A stretch of 64,000 nucleotides of DNA from Antedon mediterranea. Taxonomy: Eukaryota > Echinodermata > Crinoidea > Comatulida > Antedonidae. Position 1 is the first letter of the stretch. Each line of letters starts with the position of its first letter. The position numbers and the translations under genes were made by a program. This document shows, piece by piece, positions 36,851 through 53,130 of the stretch. The notes below the pieces were generated by a model. That model was not told the DNA's origin and made no database searches. It was given only the letters and a program-made list of their open reading frames with translations. The stretch is taken from positions 7,732,288-7,796,287 of the forward strand of contig NC_092676.1 of NCBI RefSeq assembly GCF_964355755.1, read 5' to 3'.

Positions 36851-38458
36851 TAACTCGGTTTGGTACTGTGCATTTTGTAATTAAATATGTTTGTTACAGC
36901 TTTTATGAGTTCATTAGACAATCTATAAACTAAACAATAAACAATATTGTGATAATAACTCATACTATAGAGGTTATTATCCAGTAACCTTTAGTTACTC
37001 CTCTACAGTTACACATATCATAATGTAATGGTACCATGTGGCCTAGAAAAAAGCCCCAGACAAAGTTAACGGTAATTTTGTCTCAATTTTTGAAAAAGGC
37101 TAACTTATCAAACTACTTAGAATATTGTTGGCCAATCAGAAGTCAGGGTGGGTTTTTTAAATAGTTAAGATGATATGTTTTAAGTTTAGTTTTAGTTTTG
37201 GTATGAAGCTGAACAGACACAGGTCAGCAAGAGGGCCTGTTCATTAAAGAAATATGCTTTTACTTTAACTTTACTGCATTTTTTATGTTCATCTTTGTCC
37301 GATAACTTTATATATTAAACCGCTCGGACGTTTCTCCAATCTGACTACATAATTAAACCGCTCGGACTCATGCGAAGCCCGTAACAAATATGAAGGAAAA
37401 AGTATCCATAAGGAATGAATACATATAATGTAGACGGTTTTACAGTGGGTTGTTATCACGCTGCTGCTCTAGCCCGCTACGTCACACGAGATGACTCATT
37501 CATTAGATGAAATCAAGCAGCAGTATAGTACTACACTTTGACATTTTTGTTAAAATGGAAACTCGACTTTAATTTATAGGTACCACCTGTTGAATCCAAA
37601 AAACGGCTAGGAAAAGAGTAATGACAAATCCCAAAGCATTTCTGGTATTTATGAGTCCCATGATATTACTATAATTCACTGTCAGATAATCATTGAATTA
37701 TTATCAAAACAGTCCATTGAAGTTTTTGTTTGTAATAGGATACTTGAAGTATCTAGGCGTGATGAAGTGACCCCCAGACTTGACCTTAGCAATAACAATA
37801 AGCGAGCAGCGTTTTTTGTAAGAAATATTCTTGTTTTTAATGTAGAATTATTGTATTGTACTGTATTATTTTCTATGTTCACAAAAAGAACCCTTTCATT
37901 CTCTAGTAATATATGCAACAAGATATAGATAGCTTCAGTGTAATACTATACATTAAAAATTTAACATTAAAGTACAAGAAGTGAATTTGATCATATCAAA
38001 TTATTTTTTATCCTCATTTTTTTAATGAATCTAAGATTTTCTTTGCAGCAAAATTAAAACGGATGAGCAGATTTTAAAAAGGAGTAATTTTTTACATCTT
38101 CTCCATGTTTAAAACATTTTGAACAGCACACCAGTAGTTGCCTAATAATAATAATTTAACAAACATAATTAAACTAAATAGGAAACCAAAAGAATATATA
38201 TTTCCGCAGTTAAGTTAAGAACAGCTAAGATGTCCCTAATAAATAAGTTCACTTTAAGTGAAGCAAGCATTAAAAATACTTCAGTTGCATTGAATTTTAA
38301 GAATAACATTCTGTAGTCCTTTGTCTAAAATTTTGTCTTTGATTGGATGTGTCATAACTAAGAGACTATTGTAAAAGATGCATGGTTTACGACTGTTTAA
38401 AATTCCATTAATATATAAATACAATCTATTCCTTTCAGCACAGAATTCTTGAAAATAT
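36850..38458. other. Interval between NOP9 and ACAT1
   Basis: AT-rich spacer containing the ACAT1 3' flank. 'aaccgctcggac' occurs twice (37319 and 37356). I see no supported gene; the short ORF at 37682-37921 has no recognisable domain. Confidence 0.5.
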
Positions 38459-43399
<4,941 letters not shown>

Positions 43400-44131
43400 C
43401 TTGGAAAATGTATAGACCATCAGATCTTTCCATTTAAATTGAGGAGAGTTCTCGGCTTGAAGTATTATTTTTATAAAATAATAAAATGTATCATATCTTA
43501 TCAATCTTAAATAATTATTCTTGTTTAAACTAGGAAGTAGGATATAGATATATGAAACAATTCACAATTTAGAACGTGTTTCCTTGTTTTTATGAGAAAC
43601 GATTATAAACCCCCTATTAAAAAATGGATTATTTGACACGGTCATAAAGTTCAGTACGTGCAGTTTTTCTGAATGAAAAATTAATTTCATTTCACGATTT
43701 TAATTCTTCTGAATTAAAAGTAAGTATTACAATTACGATCATTGACGCTAATAATGTTAATATAACGTATTCTAAAATTAGATTTGTATAATTGTGTTTT
43801 TGTTGAAGAATATTATATAAAAACGAGATATGTTATTCTCTAGGCCTGGCTGGGCCGGTTCGCTGGGCCTATTGAGTAGTGTGCATTGAGAGAGAGTGTT
43901 TGGACTAACTATAGATGTCTGTGTGTGGGTGTAGCTTCATTTGTATTTGCTATAACCAGGCTAGGCCTAGGAGCACTCGCATTATTTAATTTATCTATAT
44001 TTACCATTTGTATACAGTCTAAAAATGTCAATTTCACAAGTTTATTCGATTAAATACAGTTTATTTTCCTTTCATCATTATCATATTTCATTCATGATTC
44101 TATCTTTCATCCTACTTTTTTTCAGTAGAAT
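43400..44131. promoter_or_regulatory. Divergent promoter region of ACAT1 (minus) and macro-domain gene (plus)
   Basis: 732 bases separate the two start codons. The acceptor-like 'ctttttttcag' at 44114-44124 suggests a 5'-UTR intron for the macro gene, with its first exon perhaps near 43850-43980. No TATA box is clear. Confidence 0.45.
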
Positions 44132-47100
44132 ATGGATGTTATCTTAATAGATGCAAATGCCAAAAAAGAAGAAAAACATTTTATTATTAGAAAGAAGAAG
44201 AAAGAGGAGAGACGTGAACCAATAACAGTTTGTTATACATTACGAGATATAAACAAACAGCTAGTAAAAGCGTGGCAAGACATATTTGCCCCTCATCAAC
44301 ATGTTGTGGTATGATGAATTCTACACTTTAATCATTATTTAATTATTATTAATTATTTAATTTATTTATAACAAACTCAAGGGAAACTAAGCACCTTTTC
44401 TGTTTCTTAAGTTAAAAACTATAACATTACTTTATATTACATATTTATATTCATAGATAAGTGAAGGAGATATTTTTAAAGATGCACCTGCAACTGATGC
44501 AATAGTAAGTTATAAATTTTACCGATTTCAACACCCAAACTCAATTCTTAGAATTACAGTTATCCATTTTTAATACACCAAACATTTTTCGTTTCCCAAA
44601 TGTCTATAGTATTTATAGTCTTATTGTACAGAAAGTAAGGGTCATATGCAGTAAGCTACAGTATTAAGCTTGTTTAATCAACCCATTACCATCAAGATTG
44701 TGAAAGTGTATACATTTGTACTCTATACAGTGCTTTCCAAATAAATTCCACAAGATTCAATACTGTGTATTATTGTTGTGCTTAATTCTTCTGCTTTAAC
44801 TTGTTACTGTTTTTACTTATCACCACTTTAGGTATCACCGGCAAACAGTTTTGGTTTTATGGATGGCGGCATTGAATTAGCTTACTCAAGGCATTTTGGA
44901 CTGCAACTGTAAGTACTAAACAGGATGTGTATTTATAATGAATATAATTTATAACAAAGACTAACTTAAAATTCAAGATCTGTTTATTCAAGATAAGGAT
45001 TTAGGAGGGAAATTGTGTAACCATCAGACAAAGTCAACATGTACTCTGTATATACTTTTTTTTTTAGAATGAGTAGATTACAAGATGCTATTGATACTGA
45101 CAAAGATGGAGAATTATTAGTGGTGAATATTTCAATTATTATTCTAAATTTAGCAAAATTGCCAAGGATAGCCATAAGTGAATTCATTCACTGTTCTTCT
45201 CTCTTGAAATTATGTTCACATGAACAATAAGATGCTCTACATAAACAAGTCTTTGGGAGTGGGGTTGTACTACTACATATCATCTTGAGAAATTGTTTCG
45301 GCCAATGCAAGATATTTGTTGTATAGCTTATTGAGTTACAGTATACTGTGTATGAATCATCTTATGTTGGTCAGTAATGTCCAGTTATTTGTATTTGCCC
45401 AATGCAAGAGATTCTATGATAAAAAGATTACTGAGCTATTCTGTATATCAATCATCCTCTGTTGGTCAGTAATGTCCAGTTTTTTTTTGGCCAATGCAAG
45501 AGATTCTATGATTTATAGATTACGTAGCTATACTGTATATCAAGTATCCTCTGTTGGTCAGTAATGTCCGTTTTTTTACCAATGCAAGACATTCTATGAT
45601 ATATTACGGAGCTATACTGTATATCAATTATCATGTTGGTCAGTAATGTCCGTTTTTTTTACCAATGCAAGACATTCTATGATATATTACGGAGCTATAC
45701 TGTATATCAATTATCATGTTGGTCAGTAATGTCCAGTTTTTTTTTGTTGGCCAATGCAAGGGATTTTTTTATATAATGAGCTATACTGTGTATCAAGTAT
45801 ACTCTGTTGGTCAGTAATGTCCAGTTAATTTTTTCCATAGGGTGATGCCTTAATTCTTTCTACACATGAACACGTGTTTGGTAAAACAGAACAGTCTTCA
45901 TGGCAGGGATACAACCAGGACATACCAATCAAATATTTAATATCAGCACCAACGATGAGGGTTCCAATGGACGTGTCAAACACAATGAATGCCTATCTAG
46001 CATTTAGAGCTGTCATTTTAAAAGGTAACAGTTACACAAATTAAAAACTGTTAAAAACATATACCTGTAAATAAAAAATCCTAATATTAAAGATATAATT
46101 GTCCCCTTGAAAAAAAAATTGTTGTGGAATATACCACTGTATGTCACATAATAGTTATTGACCAAAAATTGAATTAAAAAAAACCATGTAATTTAAAGGA
46201 AAAAAATAGTAAAATTGTGTGCCATAACCTGGCCATAACCTAACCATTTATTTTGTCTGTTTTAAGTGAATTCATTGTTTTTGTTCAATGGAAGTGAATA
46301 ACTTCATTAAAACTTAAAACTGCAACATGGGCTGTTAATTAATGTGTCATGTTTTTTAGGACAATACATCTGTAAAAGAAAATGGCAGGTGGGTGCCTCC
46401 CACAAAACATATAAAAAAAACATCCATAACCTCTTTTCGAAGAATTTGCAATCGAGAAACATTACAATCATCTACTGTTGACTTCAATACATGAATATTT
46501 AAATACTGTATGTTTCCTTATAGTTAATAAACACAATAAGAACCCAGATAATGATCCTATAAGATCCGTACTGTGTCCTGGTCTAGCTACGTCATTCGGC
46601 AATATGGAACCAAGGCAATGTGCTTTACAGGTAATATACTTATACCAATACAGTAAATAATTTTGTTTGTATCATTAAAGACGGTCTGTCTCGATCACTA
46701 AAGTATATCTTCTTTTACAGATGAAGTATGCATATGAAATTTATGAATTAGGGTTACATAAGAATCTAAGGCATCCAGAATCTCTCGGTGAAGTCTGGGA
46801 AAAGCAACTAGCCCTGTCATCAATAGGTGGAAAGTAAGTATAGCATCCAGAGATACATTAGAGGGTGATGACACACCTGATTGAAGATACCATAGGGGGT
46901 TTGTAGAGTTTGAATGAACAGTAGAGGGTTAGGCCACACCCAATTGAAGATACCATAAGGGGTTCGTAGGGTTTGCATAAACTTTTATCTTGACGTAACA
47001 CTTTTAAACTAGGGACTAACAATTGTTTGGCCAATCTTACCAAGTTCTAGGCTAGACCAGATATAATTTTTTTCATCAGCATCTCCCTGTTACAACCTAG

Positions 47101-47738
47101 CTATGGGCTACATGATGATCAACTTGATAAATGAAATCTAAAGCGATCGCACTGGACTTAATTTGGTCAAAATAACCGAGCCGTCGGCTAAAGTGACCCA
47201 AGAAAAAGTCCAATCTGAACACTGGCCATAATTCCCTCAGGGTTAAATTAACCAAATCCAATAGTTACTTTTATCGACCATTTACCATGGTCTTGGTAAA
47301 ACTAACCGCGCGACTAAAAAGTCCAAACTGAACGTGCAACTCATGTTAACACGTGACATGCGAGTCAATCACGGTTAATTTTTTGTAAAATAACGGTAAA
47401 ACTAACTGCATAAAAAGTATGAGTGATGGTCAAATCTTCTAATAACATTGGGTAAAGCTACCAGTGCGAACAAAGCCTTATACTTATTAAGCAAGGCCTT
47501 ACTTGGGATAAAGTGGTTAAGGTTATTAAATGTGGTAGTGGTTAAGGTTATTAAATGTGGTAGTGGTTAAGGTTATTAAATGTGGTAGTGGTTAAGGTTA
47601 TTAAATGTGGTAGTGCTGTTGAAACAATAAAGGCTAGCTACTGTTTTTATTAAAAATACAGCTATTATAAGAAATTTGTTTACAGTACATATTTTTTTTA
47701 AACAATTTCTTTATAGAAGTGACCAGATTCAAATATAG
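44132..47738 (+). CDS. Macro-domain-like protein, predicted ADP-ribose binding, 8 exons
   Basis: Predicted 260-aa macro-fold protein; macro domains bind ADP-ribose or remove it from proteins and metabolites. Exons: 44132-44308, 44457-44504, 44832-44908, 45068-45122, 45841-46024, 46524-46630, 46721-46833, 47717-47738, with phases that close to the stop after KSDQIQI. Key segment at residues 76-88, VSPANSFGFMDGG followed by IELAYSRHFG, fits the macro-domain Asn plus Gly-rich ligand loop. Other blocks: CYTLRDINKQLVKAWQDIF, ISEGDIF, GDALILSTHEHVFG, YLISAPTMRVPMDVSNTMNAYLAFRA and RSVLCPGLATSFGNMEP. From memory this block order matches bacterial 'macro domain-containing' proteins more than well-known animal macroPARPs. 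A lysine-rich insert (about residues 11-31) follows the start. A 'ttttttcag' acceptor sits just before the ATG, suggesting a 5'-UTR intron. It is divergent from ACAT1, 732 bp apart. The exact substrate is unknown. Confidence 0.82.
45290..45838. repeat. About 95-bp tandem repeat, 5-6 copies, macro-gene intron 4
   Basis: Units contain 'gttggtcagtaatgtcc', 'ccaatgcaagagattctatg', 'gagctatactgtatatcaa'. The array ends at the acceptor of the exon starting at 45841, so its last unit forms the polypyrimidine tract and branch region. Confidence 0.85.
46088..46375. mobile_element. MITE family 'aagatgtattgtcc', copy e (inverted)
   Basis: Ends 'taaagatataattgtcccc' and 'ggacaatacatctgtaaa'. The interior blocks run in reverse order compared with the 2066 copy. 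In macro-gene intron 5. Confidence 0.75.
47505..47618. repeat. 25-bp tandem repeat, about 4 copies
   Basis: Perfect units of 'ggttattaaatgtggtag' plus 'tggttaa', in macro-gene intron 7. Identity between units implies recent expansion. Confidence 0.92.
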
Positions 47739-49650
47739 AAGTTGAATTGAACAATCCATTTTGTGTCATGAAAAGGCGTTGTATATCACCACAAAGTAAA
47801 AAACATGGGACATGCTTTTGTGAAGATGGTGTACTGTTACTCTTGTGTGTGATGATATGAAAAAGAAAAAAAGTGGTTAAAATACTAATTTTGTATGGAA
47901 TATAGAATGGTCATTTAATATTACTAGACTTACAAGCGAAGGCAATCCCAAAAGTGACTTAATATTCAAGAGGTTGGGAATGTAACATTTAAAAAACAAC
48001 ACATAAATAATTAAAAGTTGTTAAAAAATCATGGATGTTAATAATTTGATGATCTTAGAAATTAGTAAAAACTGTTGATTTTAACAAAAACATAAAATGA
48101 AAAAAACTTTTCCTTTCATTACTGCTTGTGATTCTTTCTAATTATGCGCAAAAATGTAAGTATCGGTATCAAGTCGTATTCATAATTATCTGAACTGAGG
48201 GCGCTATATGAGACTACAGCAAGGTATATGGTCGGAACATTTTTTTTCAATATTTATTGAATTTCGCACAAATATGAAATGGCATTACATTAATATGGAA
48301 CTACTAATTTTTCTACTACCTAGAAAAATAAGAAGGTATTTTTTATTGTAGAAAAGTGTACTAATTTTGTGATACACATTGACATAAACCGATAAGGATA
48401 GGTCTTGCACATTAAAAATGTAAATAAGTGAAAAAAAAACTAGGTAAATGTACCACTATTATGTCATTTACTAGGTTCATGTCTGTATTATTTTTAGTTT
48501 ACAATGCCCCTCTTTTGCCCATCAGGTTGTCCCATATTACAATTTGCATTGCCATTAGTAAATTATTTTGTGAAAAATGTTTATTTTCTGTACTTTACCT
48601 CGACTCCATATTTTTTGTGCCAATAGTATTTTATTATGTTAAAGTAGAGTAAACATTGTATTGACAATTGTTAGTAAACTTGGTTTCAACTGCATAGGGA
48701 GTTTTTAGGTTATGACCTTGACAGTGGCTATGAGCGCTCACTGTCTAAACCCAAAGGCCCCAGAGCATGAGCAGCACCAGTGCAACTACCCAGCATTGGA
48801 GGGCACCTTGGGAGTGTTAAACTGTGTTACACCACTGCCTTGGAACAAGTTAGGTCACTTAAAAAAGTAGGGATGTGCTTCCTCAACACAGGTTTGGTGG
48901 TTTCTAGATGACGACCGACGTCATATTTCAAAAGCTCCATTTATACACAGAATCGATTATTTTTAGTTGTTCCTTTATACCTCAATAATTAAGGATGGCC
49001 TATCATTGGTTTAGAATACAAAGGAATTGGAAATCTCCAAATGAATTGAATGATCCACCCAGTAATGGCCAATTTACAGAGACGAGCGGTAACGGTAAGC
49101 GGAAATCATGTAGCTTTCCCACATAGAATCTGTATCTATCCTGAGCGAGTTTCTGCTCAACCACCCACTCCACGTTTTGTGTATATGATCGAAATAACAT
49201 ATTCTATATTTTTGTTTTCCGCTTACCGTTACCGCTCATCTGTGTAAATTGGCCTTTAGTAGAGCTTGCAGGTTAAGTGTGTTTAAATTAAGCTGTATAG
49301 TTTCCTATTTGTGGGGCTTCCATGATTATAGGGTAATTTTTTTAAGTTACATACCGTACAAACCAGTCGGGATTTCATTTCAGCGTATTATACGAGTAAA
49401 AATAAATGTATACAATAACATCTTGCAAACAAAGTTAGTCAAAAATTTGTTTATTAGTAACAAATATTTAGTTAAGGAAATGTAAATGTTAAACAACATA
49501 CTGTATAGAAATGTTTCAAGAAGTAAATAAAATTACAGTATATGAGAATTATACTGTATAATATACGGTAGTTGGTTTCTTCCATTTCTTACTATAGTGT
49601 TACTAAACTACTAAATATTGTTAGTAATATAAATTCATAAATGTTTATTA
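47739..49650. other. Convergent interval between macro gene and zinc-finger gene
   Basis: Holds both 3' flanks, a 'gtggcgtaac' family MITE (48716-48843) and the inverted-repeat element at 49064-49257. No supported gene; short ORFs lack domain signals. Confidence 0.5.
49064..49257. mobile_element. MITE of about 195 bp with 40-bp inverted repeats
   Basis: The left arm ('ggccaatttacagagacgag', 'cggtaacggtaagcgg') pairs with the right arm ('ccgcttaccgttaccgctc', 'gtgtaaattggcc'). No coding content. Confidence 0.88.
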
Positions 49651-52170
49651 TTAGACATTTTGCATTGCTGCAACAATGATGCTGTCACCAACAGAACAGT
49701 CACTCTCTAACAGTAAGGTAGTGCCATCTGTGGATTGCATTATCACATGCTGGTTATTGGCAATGACATCACCAGAGTCCACTATCACATGCTGGTTATT
49801 GGCAATGACATCACCAGATTCCACTATCACTTGTTGGTTATCGGCAATGATGTCACCAGATTCCACTATCACATGCCGGTTATCGGCAATGATGTCACCA
49901 GATTCCACTATCACTTGTTGGTTATTGGCAATGACATCACCAGATTCCATTATCACATGCTGGTTATTAGCAATCATGTCACCAGATTCCACTATCACAT
50001 GCTGGTTATTGGCAATGATGTCACCAGATTCCACTATCACTTGTTGGTTATCGGCAATGATGTCACCAGATTCCACTATCACTTGTTGGTTATTGGCAAT
50101 GATGTCGCCAGATTCCACTATCACTTGTTGGTTATTGGCAATGACATCACCAGATTCCATTATCACATGCTGGTTATTGGCAATCATGTCACCAGATTCC
50201 ACTATCACTTGCTGGTTATTGGCAATGACATCACCAGATTCCACTATCACATGCTGGTTATCGGCAATGACATCACCAGATTCCACTATCACTTGTTGGT
50301 TATTGGCAATGACGTCACCAGATTCCACTATCACTTGCCGGTTATTGGCAATGACATCACCAGATTCCACTATCACATGCTGGTTATTGGCAATGATGTC
50401 ACCAGATTCCACTATCACTTGCTGGTTATTGGCAATGACATCACCAGATTCCACTATCATGTGTTGTTCATTATTTCCATCGATAGTAATACACTCATCA
50501 GCAGTCTGTAGAACCACATGCTGCTGCTGACCATCCGGTCCTTCTTGGACAAACACAGTTGGACCGTCTCCTTCCATTATTATCTGCTGACTACTGACTT
50601 TACCATTCTCGGAGACTGTCTGTAAATAAACCTGCTGCCCTGCCTCCAGGTTTTCTTTGTGTTGAACTACAATAGTCTGCCCATTTGATAAATAAATTTG
50701 GTGGTTGTCTTGCAGCATTGCTTGGTCCGTTTGTTGTACCTGACCTGGTTGACTATCTTCATTACCAACTGGTGGCTGTGACGATTTCTGCTGGCCATCT
50801 TCACACACCTGTACAATGTCTTTTACAGACAGTGTAGCGTCCTGGCAATCTTTTGATAATTGTTGGCACTGGTTGTCAGAATGGTTGTCCTCTTGTTCTT
50901 TCTCTGGAGGCACTGCATTAGATTCACTCTGTACTAATTCATTGACAGCCTCTTCCGACTCTGTCAAAACCATAACACTTTTTTTAGGAACTTGTGAAAG
51001 GGCAGTTTTAGCAATTGCATCTGATAGTGGCAACTTTTTCTTCACATTCTCTGACACAACAGGTTCACAAGTGGTGACTACCATCTCTCCTTCTTGTTCA
51101 TGGACATGGACAACCAAATGCACACCCTCTTTTGCTTCCTTTCTGGCTTTCTTTACCAAATTTCTAGCCGATATAATTGGTTGATCTATACATAATTGTG
51201 ATTCCTTTCTACGGTTACTTATCAGCGGTACTGCATTTTCTATTGATTCACCTTCTTTTTCTTTGTTCTCCACATGTTCTATAACTTTTTTAACAAATTC
51301 TATTTTATTTTTTCCAGGTTTATTCTGAATACAAGTGTTCCTTTTAGCCACATCTTTCACTAGTGGTTTCACAATGTAGTTCACGGTAAACCCAACCTCT
51401 CCATCATGAGTTCTTTGATGTTCTTTTAAAATATCCAGTAAAGCAAATGTTTTTTGACACATTAAGCAAGTGTAAACTTCCATGGGTTGGTTGTGAACCC
51501 TCACCATATGTTCCTTAAGGGGTTTCACTCTTAAAAATCGCCTATGACAAATGTTGCACTCCAGCGTTTGTAATGTATGCCATCGACTGTGAATTCGGAA
51601 CTCTGCAATATTTTGAAACTCTTGCTTACAAAAATCACAAGCATAAGAGCCGTGTGTTTTTTGGTGAGTCCTGAACTCTTTGTACGAATTGAGTATTTCT
51701 TGACAAAGATCACAGCAGAGTTCTTTTTCTGCAGTGCAGATGTACTGATGGCACATTATACTGGATCTCGAAAGGAACGTTTTCAGACAGGCATCACATT
51801 CATACTCCTCAGAGGTAAGTTCTTCTGTAGAAAAATTGCCATCACCTTGATCACTTCGGTATCTATATGGACGTTTTAAAGTTCTTCCAGACCTACTACT
51901 AGTTTGTGAACTAGGCTTACTACTATATTTTTTTGGGCTATCCTGTTGTACTGCTGATGACTCTTTGGTCACTATTTTTCGTGGCCGTCCCCTTTTTCGT
52001 TTAATCTTAGAATCTTTATTTGGTCGCTCATAATTATCAGTGGTAGTAATAGACCACCTAGGCCTACAGTCCTGTGATGGTAAACTATTCGATAGGCCTA
52101 CATCTTTATTTTGTTGTGCTTGTCTTATTTGCAGAGTTATGTCAGAAATTTTGTCCATGTTTGTGAACAT
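49651..52170 (-). CDS. C2H2 zinc-finger protein with AT-hook and 17 x 14-residue repeats (839 aa)
   Basis: Probable nuclear DNA-binding regulator; I do not recognise a specific orthologue. The whole ORF is one exon with ATG at 52170, and a 'gtttcag' acceptor lies about 16 bases upstream, so the upstream exon is UTR. Residues 59-65 (KRGRPRK) form an AT-hook. Fingers: 123-145 (atypical, last ligand Cys, YECDAC...HQYIC), 151-173, 177-198, 203-226 and 233-255, the last four with C-x2-C and H-x3/4-H spacing. Residues 260-480 are charged and low-complexity. Residues 480-565 are Q/V/E-rich. Residues about 571-808 are 17 near-perfect units of the type VIVESGDVIANNQQ. The end reads SIIVAAMQNV. The acidic Q-rich part could be an activation region, which is inference. 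Confidence 0.88.
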   Translation of the reverse strand: MFTNMDKISDITLQIRQAQQNKDVGLSNSLPSQDCRPRWSITTTDNYERPNKDSKIKRKRGRPRKIVTKESSAVQQDSPKKYSSKPSSQTSSRSGRTLKRPYRYRSDQGDGNFSTEELTSEEYECDACLKTFLSRSSIMCHQYICTAEKELCCDLCQEILNSYKEFRTHQKTHGSYACDFCKQEFQNIAEFRIHSRWHTLQTLECNICHRRFLRVKPLKEHMVRVHNQPMEVYTCLMCQKTFALLDILKEHQRTHDGEVGFTVNYIVKPLVKDVAKRNTCIQNKPGKNKIEFVKKVIEHVENKEKEGESIENAVPLISNRRKESQLCIDQPIISARNLVKKARKEAKEGVHLVVHVHEQEGEMVVTTCEPVVSENVKKKLPLSDAIAKTALSQVPKKSVMVLTESEEAVNELVQSESNAVPPEKEQEDNHSDNQCQQLSKDCQDATLSVKDIVQVCEDGQQKSSQPPVGNEDSQPGQVQQTDQAMLQDNHQIYLSNGQTIVVQHKENLEAGQQVYLQTVSENGKVSSQQIIMEGDGPTVFVQEGPDGQQQHVVLQTADECITIDGNNEQHMIVESGDVIANNQQVIVESGDIIANNQHVIVESGDVIANNRQVIVESGDVIANNQQVIVESGDVIADNQHVIVESGDVIANNQQVIVESGDMIANNQHVIMESGDVIANNQQVIVESGDIIANNQQVIVESGDIIADNQQVIVESGDIIANNQHVIVESGDMIANNQHVIMESGDVIANNQQVIVESGDIIADNRHVIVESGDIIADNQQVIVESGDVIANNQHVIVDSGDVIANNQHVIMQSTDGTTLLLESDCSVGDSIIVAAMQNV
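49747..50460 (-). repeat. In-frame 42-bp coding repeat array of the zinc-finger gene
   Basis: Seventeen tandem 42-bp units encode 14-residue repeats with a fixed core (VIV/M-ESGD-V/I/M-IA) and variable NNQQ, NNQH, DNQQ, DNRH or NNRQ linkers. Units 7-9 and 12-14 share the same variant order (M, then ME, then I), which indicates an internal duplication of five units. As 42 is divisible by three, the opposite strand also stays open over long stretches; those ORFs are shadows. The alternating hydrophobic pattern could form stacked beta strands. Confidence 0.95.
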
Positions 52171-52700
52171 TTGTTGTGATTTTAGTCTGAAACAAATAAA
52201 AAATTGAAGTTAAAACATCTATTGTTTTGAAATTAAATACTAAATAGGCCTAGGCCTAGGGCATAATTAATAAATACGTGATATTACCTGCTAACTGTAG
52301 GAAATATAACAGGACAGTGGCCACAGGCAGTGCTACTGCAGTTTCGCACCTAAAACTGGGCATAAGACTTCACGGTCACTCACCATCACCGCCAGGCAGC
52401 GGGTGAATGCTTTTAAATTGGGTAGGCCTAGGTAAGCTCGAGAGAGTGATGCGAAAGTGCATTATTTAAAGCCAGGTCTAGCTAGGTTAGGGCCTAGGCC
52501 TTATATCAAATAGCTAAGCTAGGCCTAGTGGCCCTATATTAAATAGCTAAGCTAGGCCTAGTAGTAGAATAAGTACCCTACGCAGCCGTTTTTCATATCG
52601 TATTTTAAAATTTTAATTGTACCTTGGCTCCTAGGCCCACTCTGATCTGGTTGACTATAGCTGAGACGCTTCCCGCTCGGCGCTGCTGCACAGTATAATC
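52171..52700 (-). promoter_or_regulatory. 5' UTR, intron and promoter region of the zinc-finger gene
   Basis: An acceptor near 52188 and a donor at 52288 (cagttagcag then gtaatat on the minus strand) define a short UTR intron. The upstream exon and promoter probably lie at 52288-52690, which is richer in CG than its surroundings and carries 'aggcctag'-type runs. A CGCCCTC word is at 52731-52737. No TATA box is evident. Confidence 0.45.
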
Positions 52701-52974
52701 ATAATAGCATTGATAAACAACCCAAGAAAACGCCCTCAATATTTTGAGGCATCACAATTATAATATTATATTTAAAAAAATTTGTCTATTTTAAAAAATA
52801 TTTATATTTAAGCCTATCATATATACCGCATATGATTGACAAGTTTATTGGCTTTAAGAGTGTCAATCAAAGAATGTTTTATATGGAAAAAAAAAGAAGA
52901 GTTTTTTAATTAATACAGTAGTTCAGTTAATTGAAATAGTTTTTGATATTAATTACTGTATTAATTTCCGAATT

Positions 52975-53130
52975 GAAGATAAATTGTCCCCCTGAAATAT
53001 ATTTAATTTTAATTAATTTTCACTTTGACCAAAAATTGGATCTAAAATATGTTTTACCTGAAAAAAAAATTGTCAAATTGGCTGCCAGCCAATGGTGTTT
53101 GGTTGAATTTAAGATTCAAGAAATGTTATT
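52975..53130. mobile_element. MITE family 'aagatgtattgtcc', partial inverted copy
   Basis: 'gaagataaattgtccccctg', 'ctttgaccaaaaattggatc' and 'ggctgccagccaatgg' match the 2066 copy read in reverse. The far end is unclear. Confidence 0.65.

Noticed and set aside
37682-37921. Short minus ORF possibly from a retrotransposon
   Set aside because: I could not identify any reverse transcriptase or other motif in it.
49676-50530. Plus-strand ORFs of 258 and 284 codons
   Set aside because: Antisense shadows of the 42-bp coding repeat in the zinc-finger gene.
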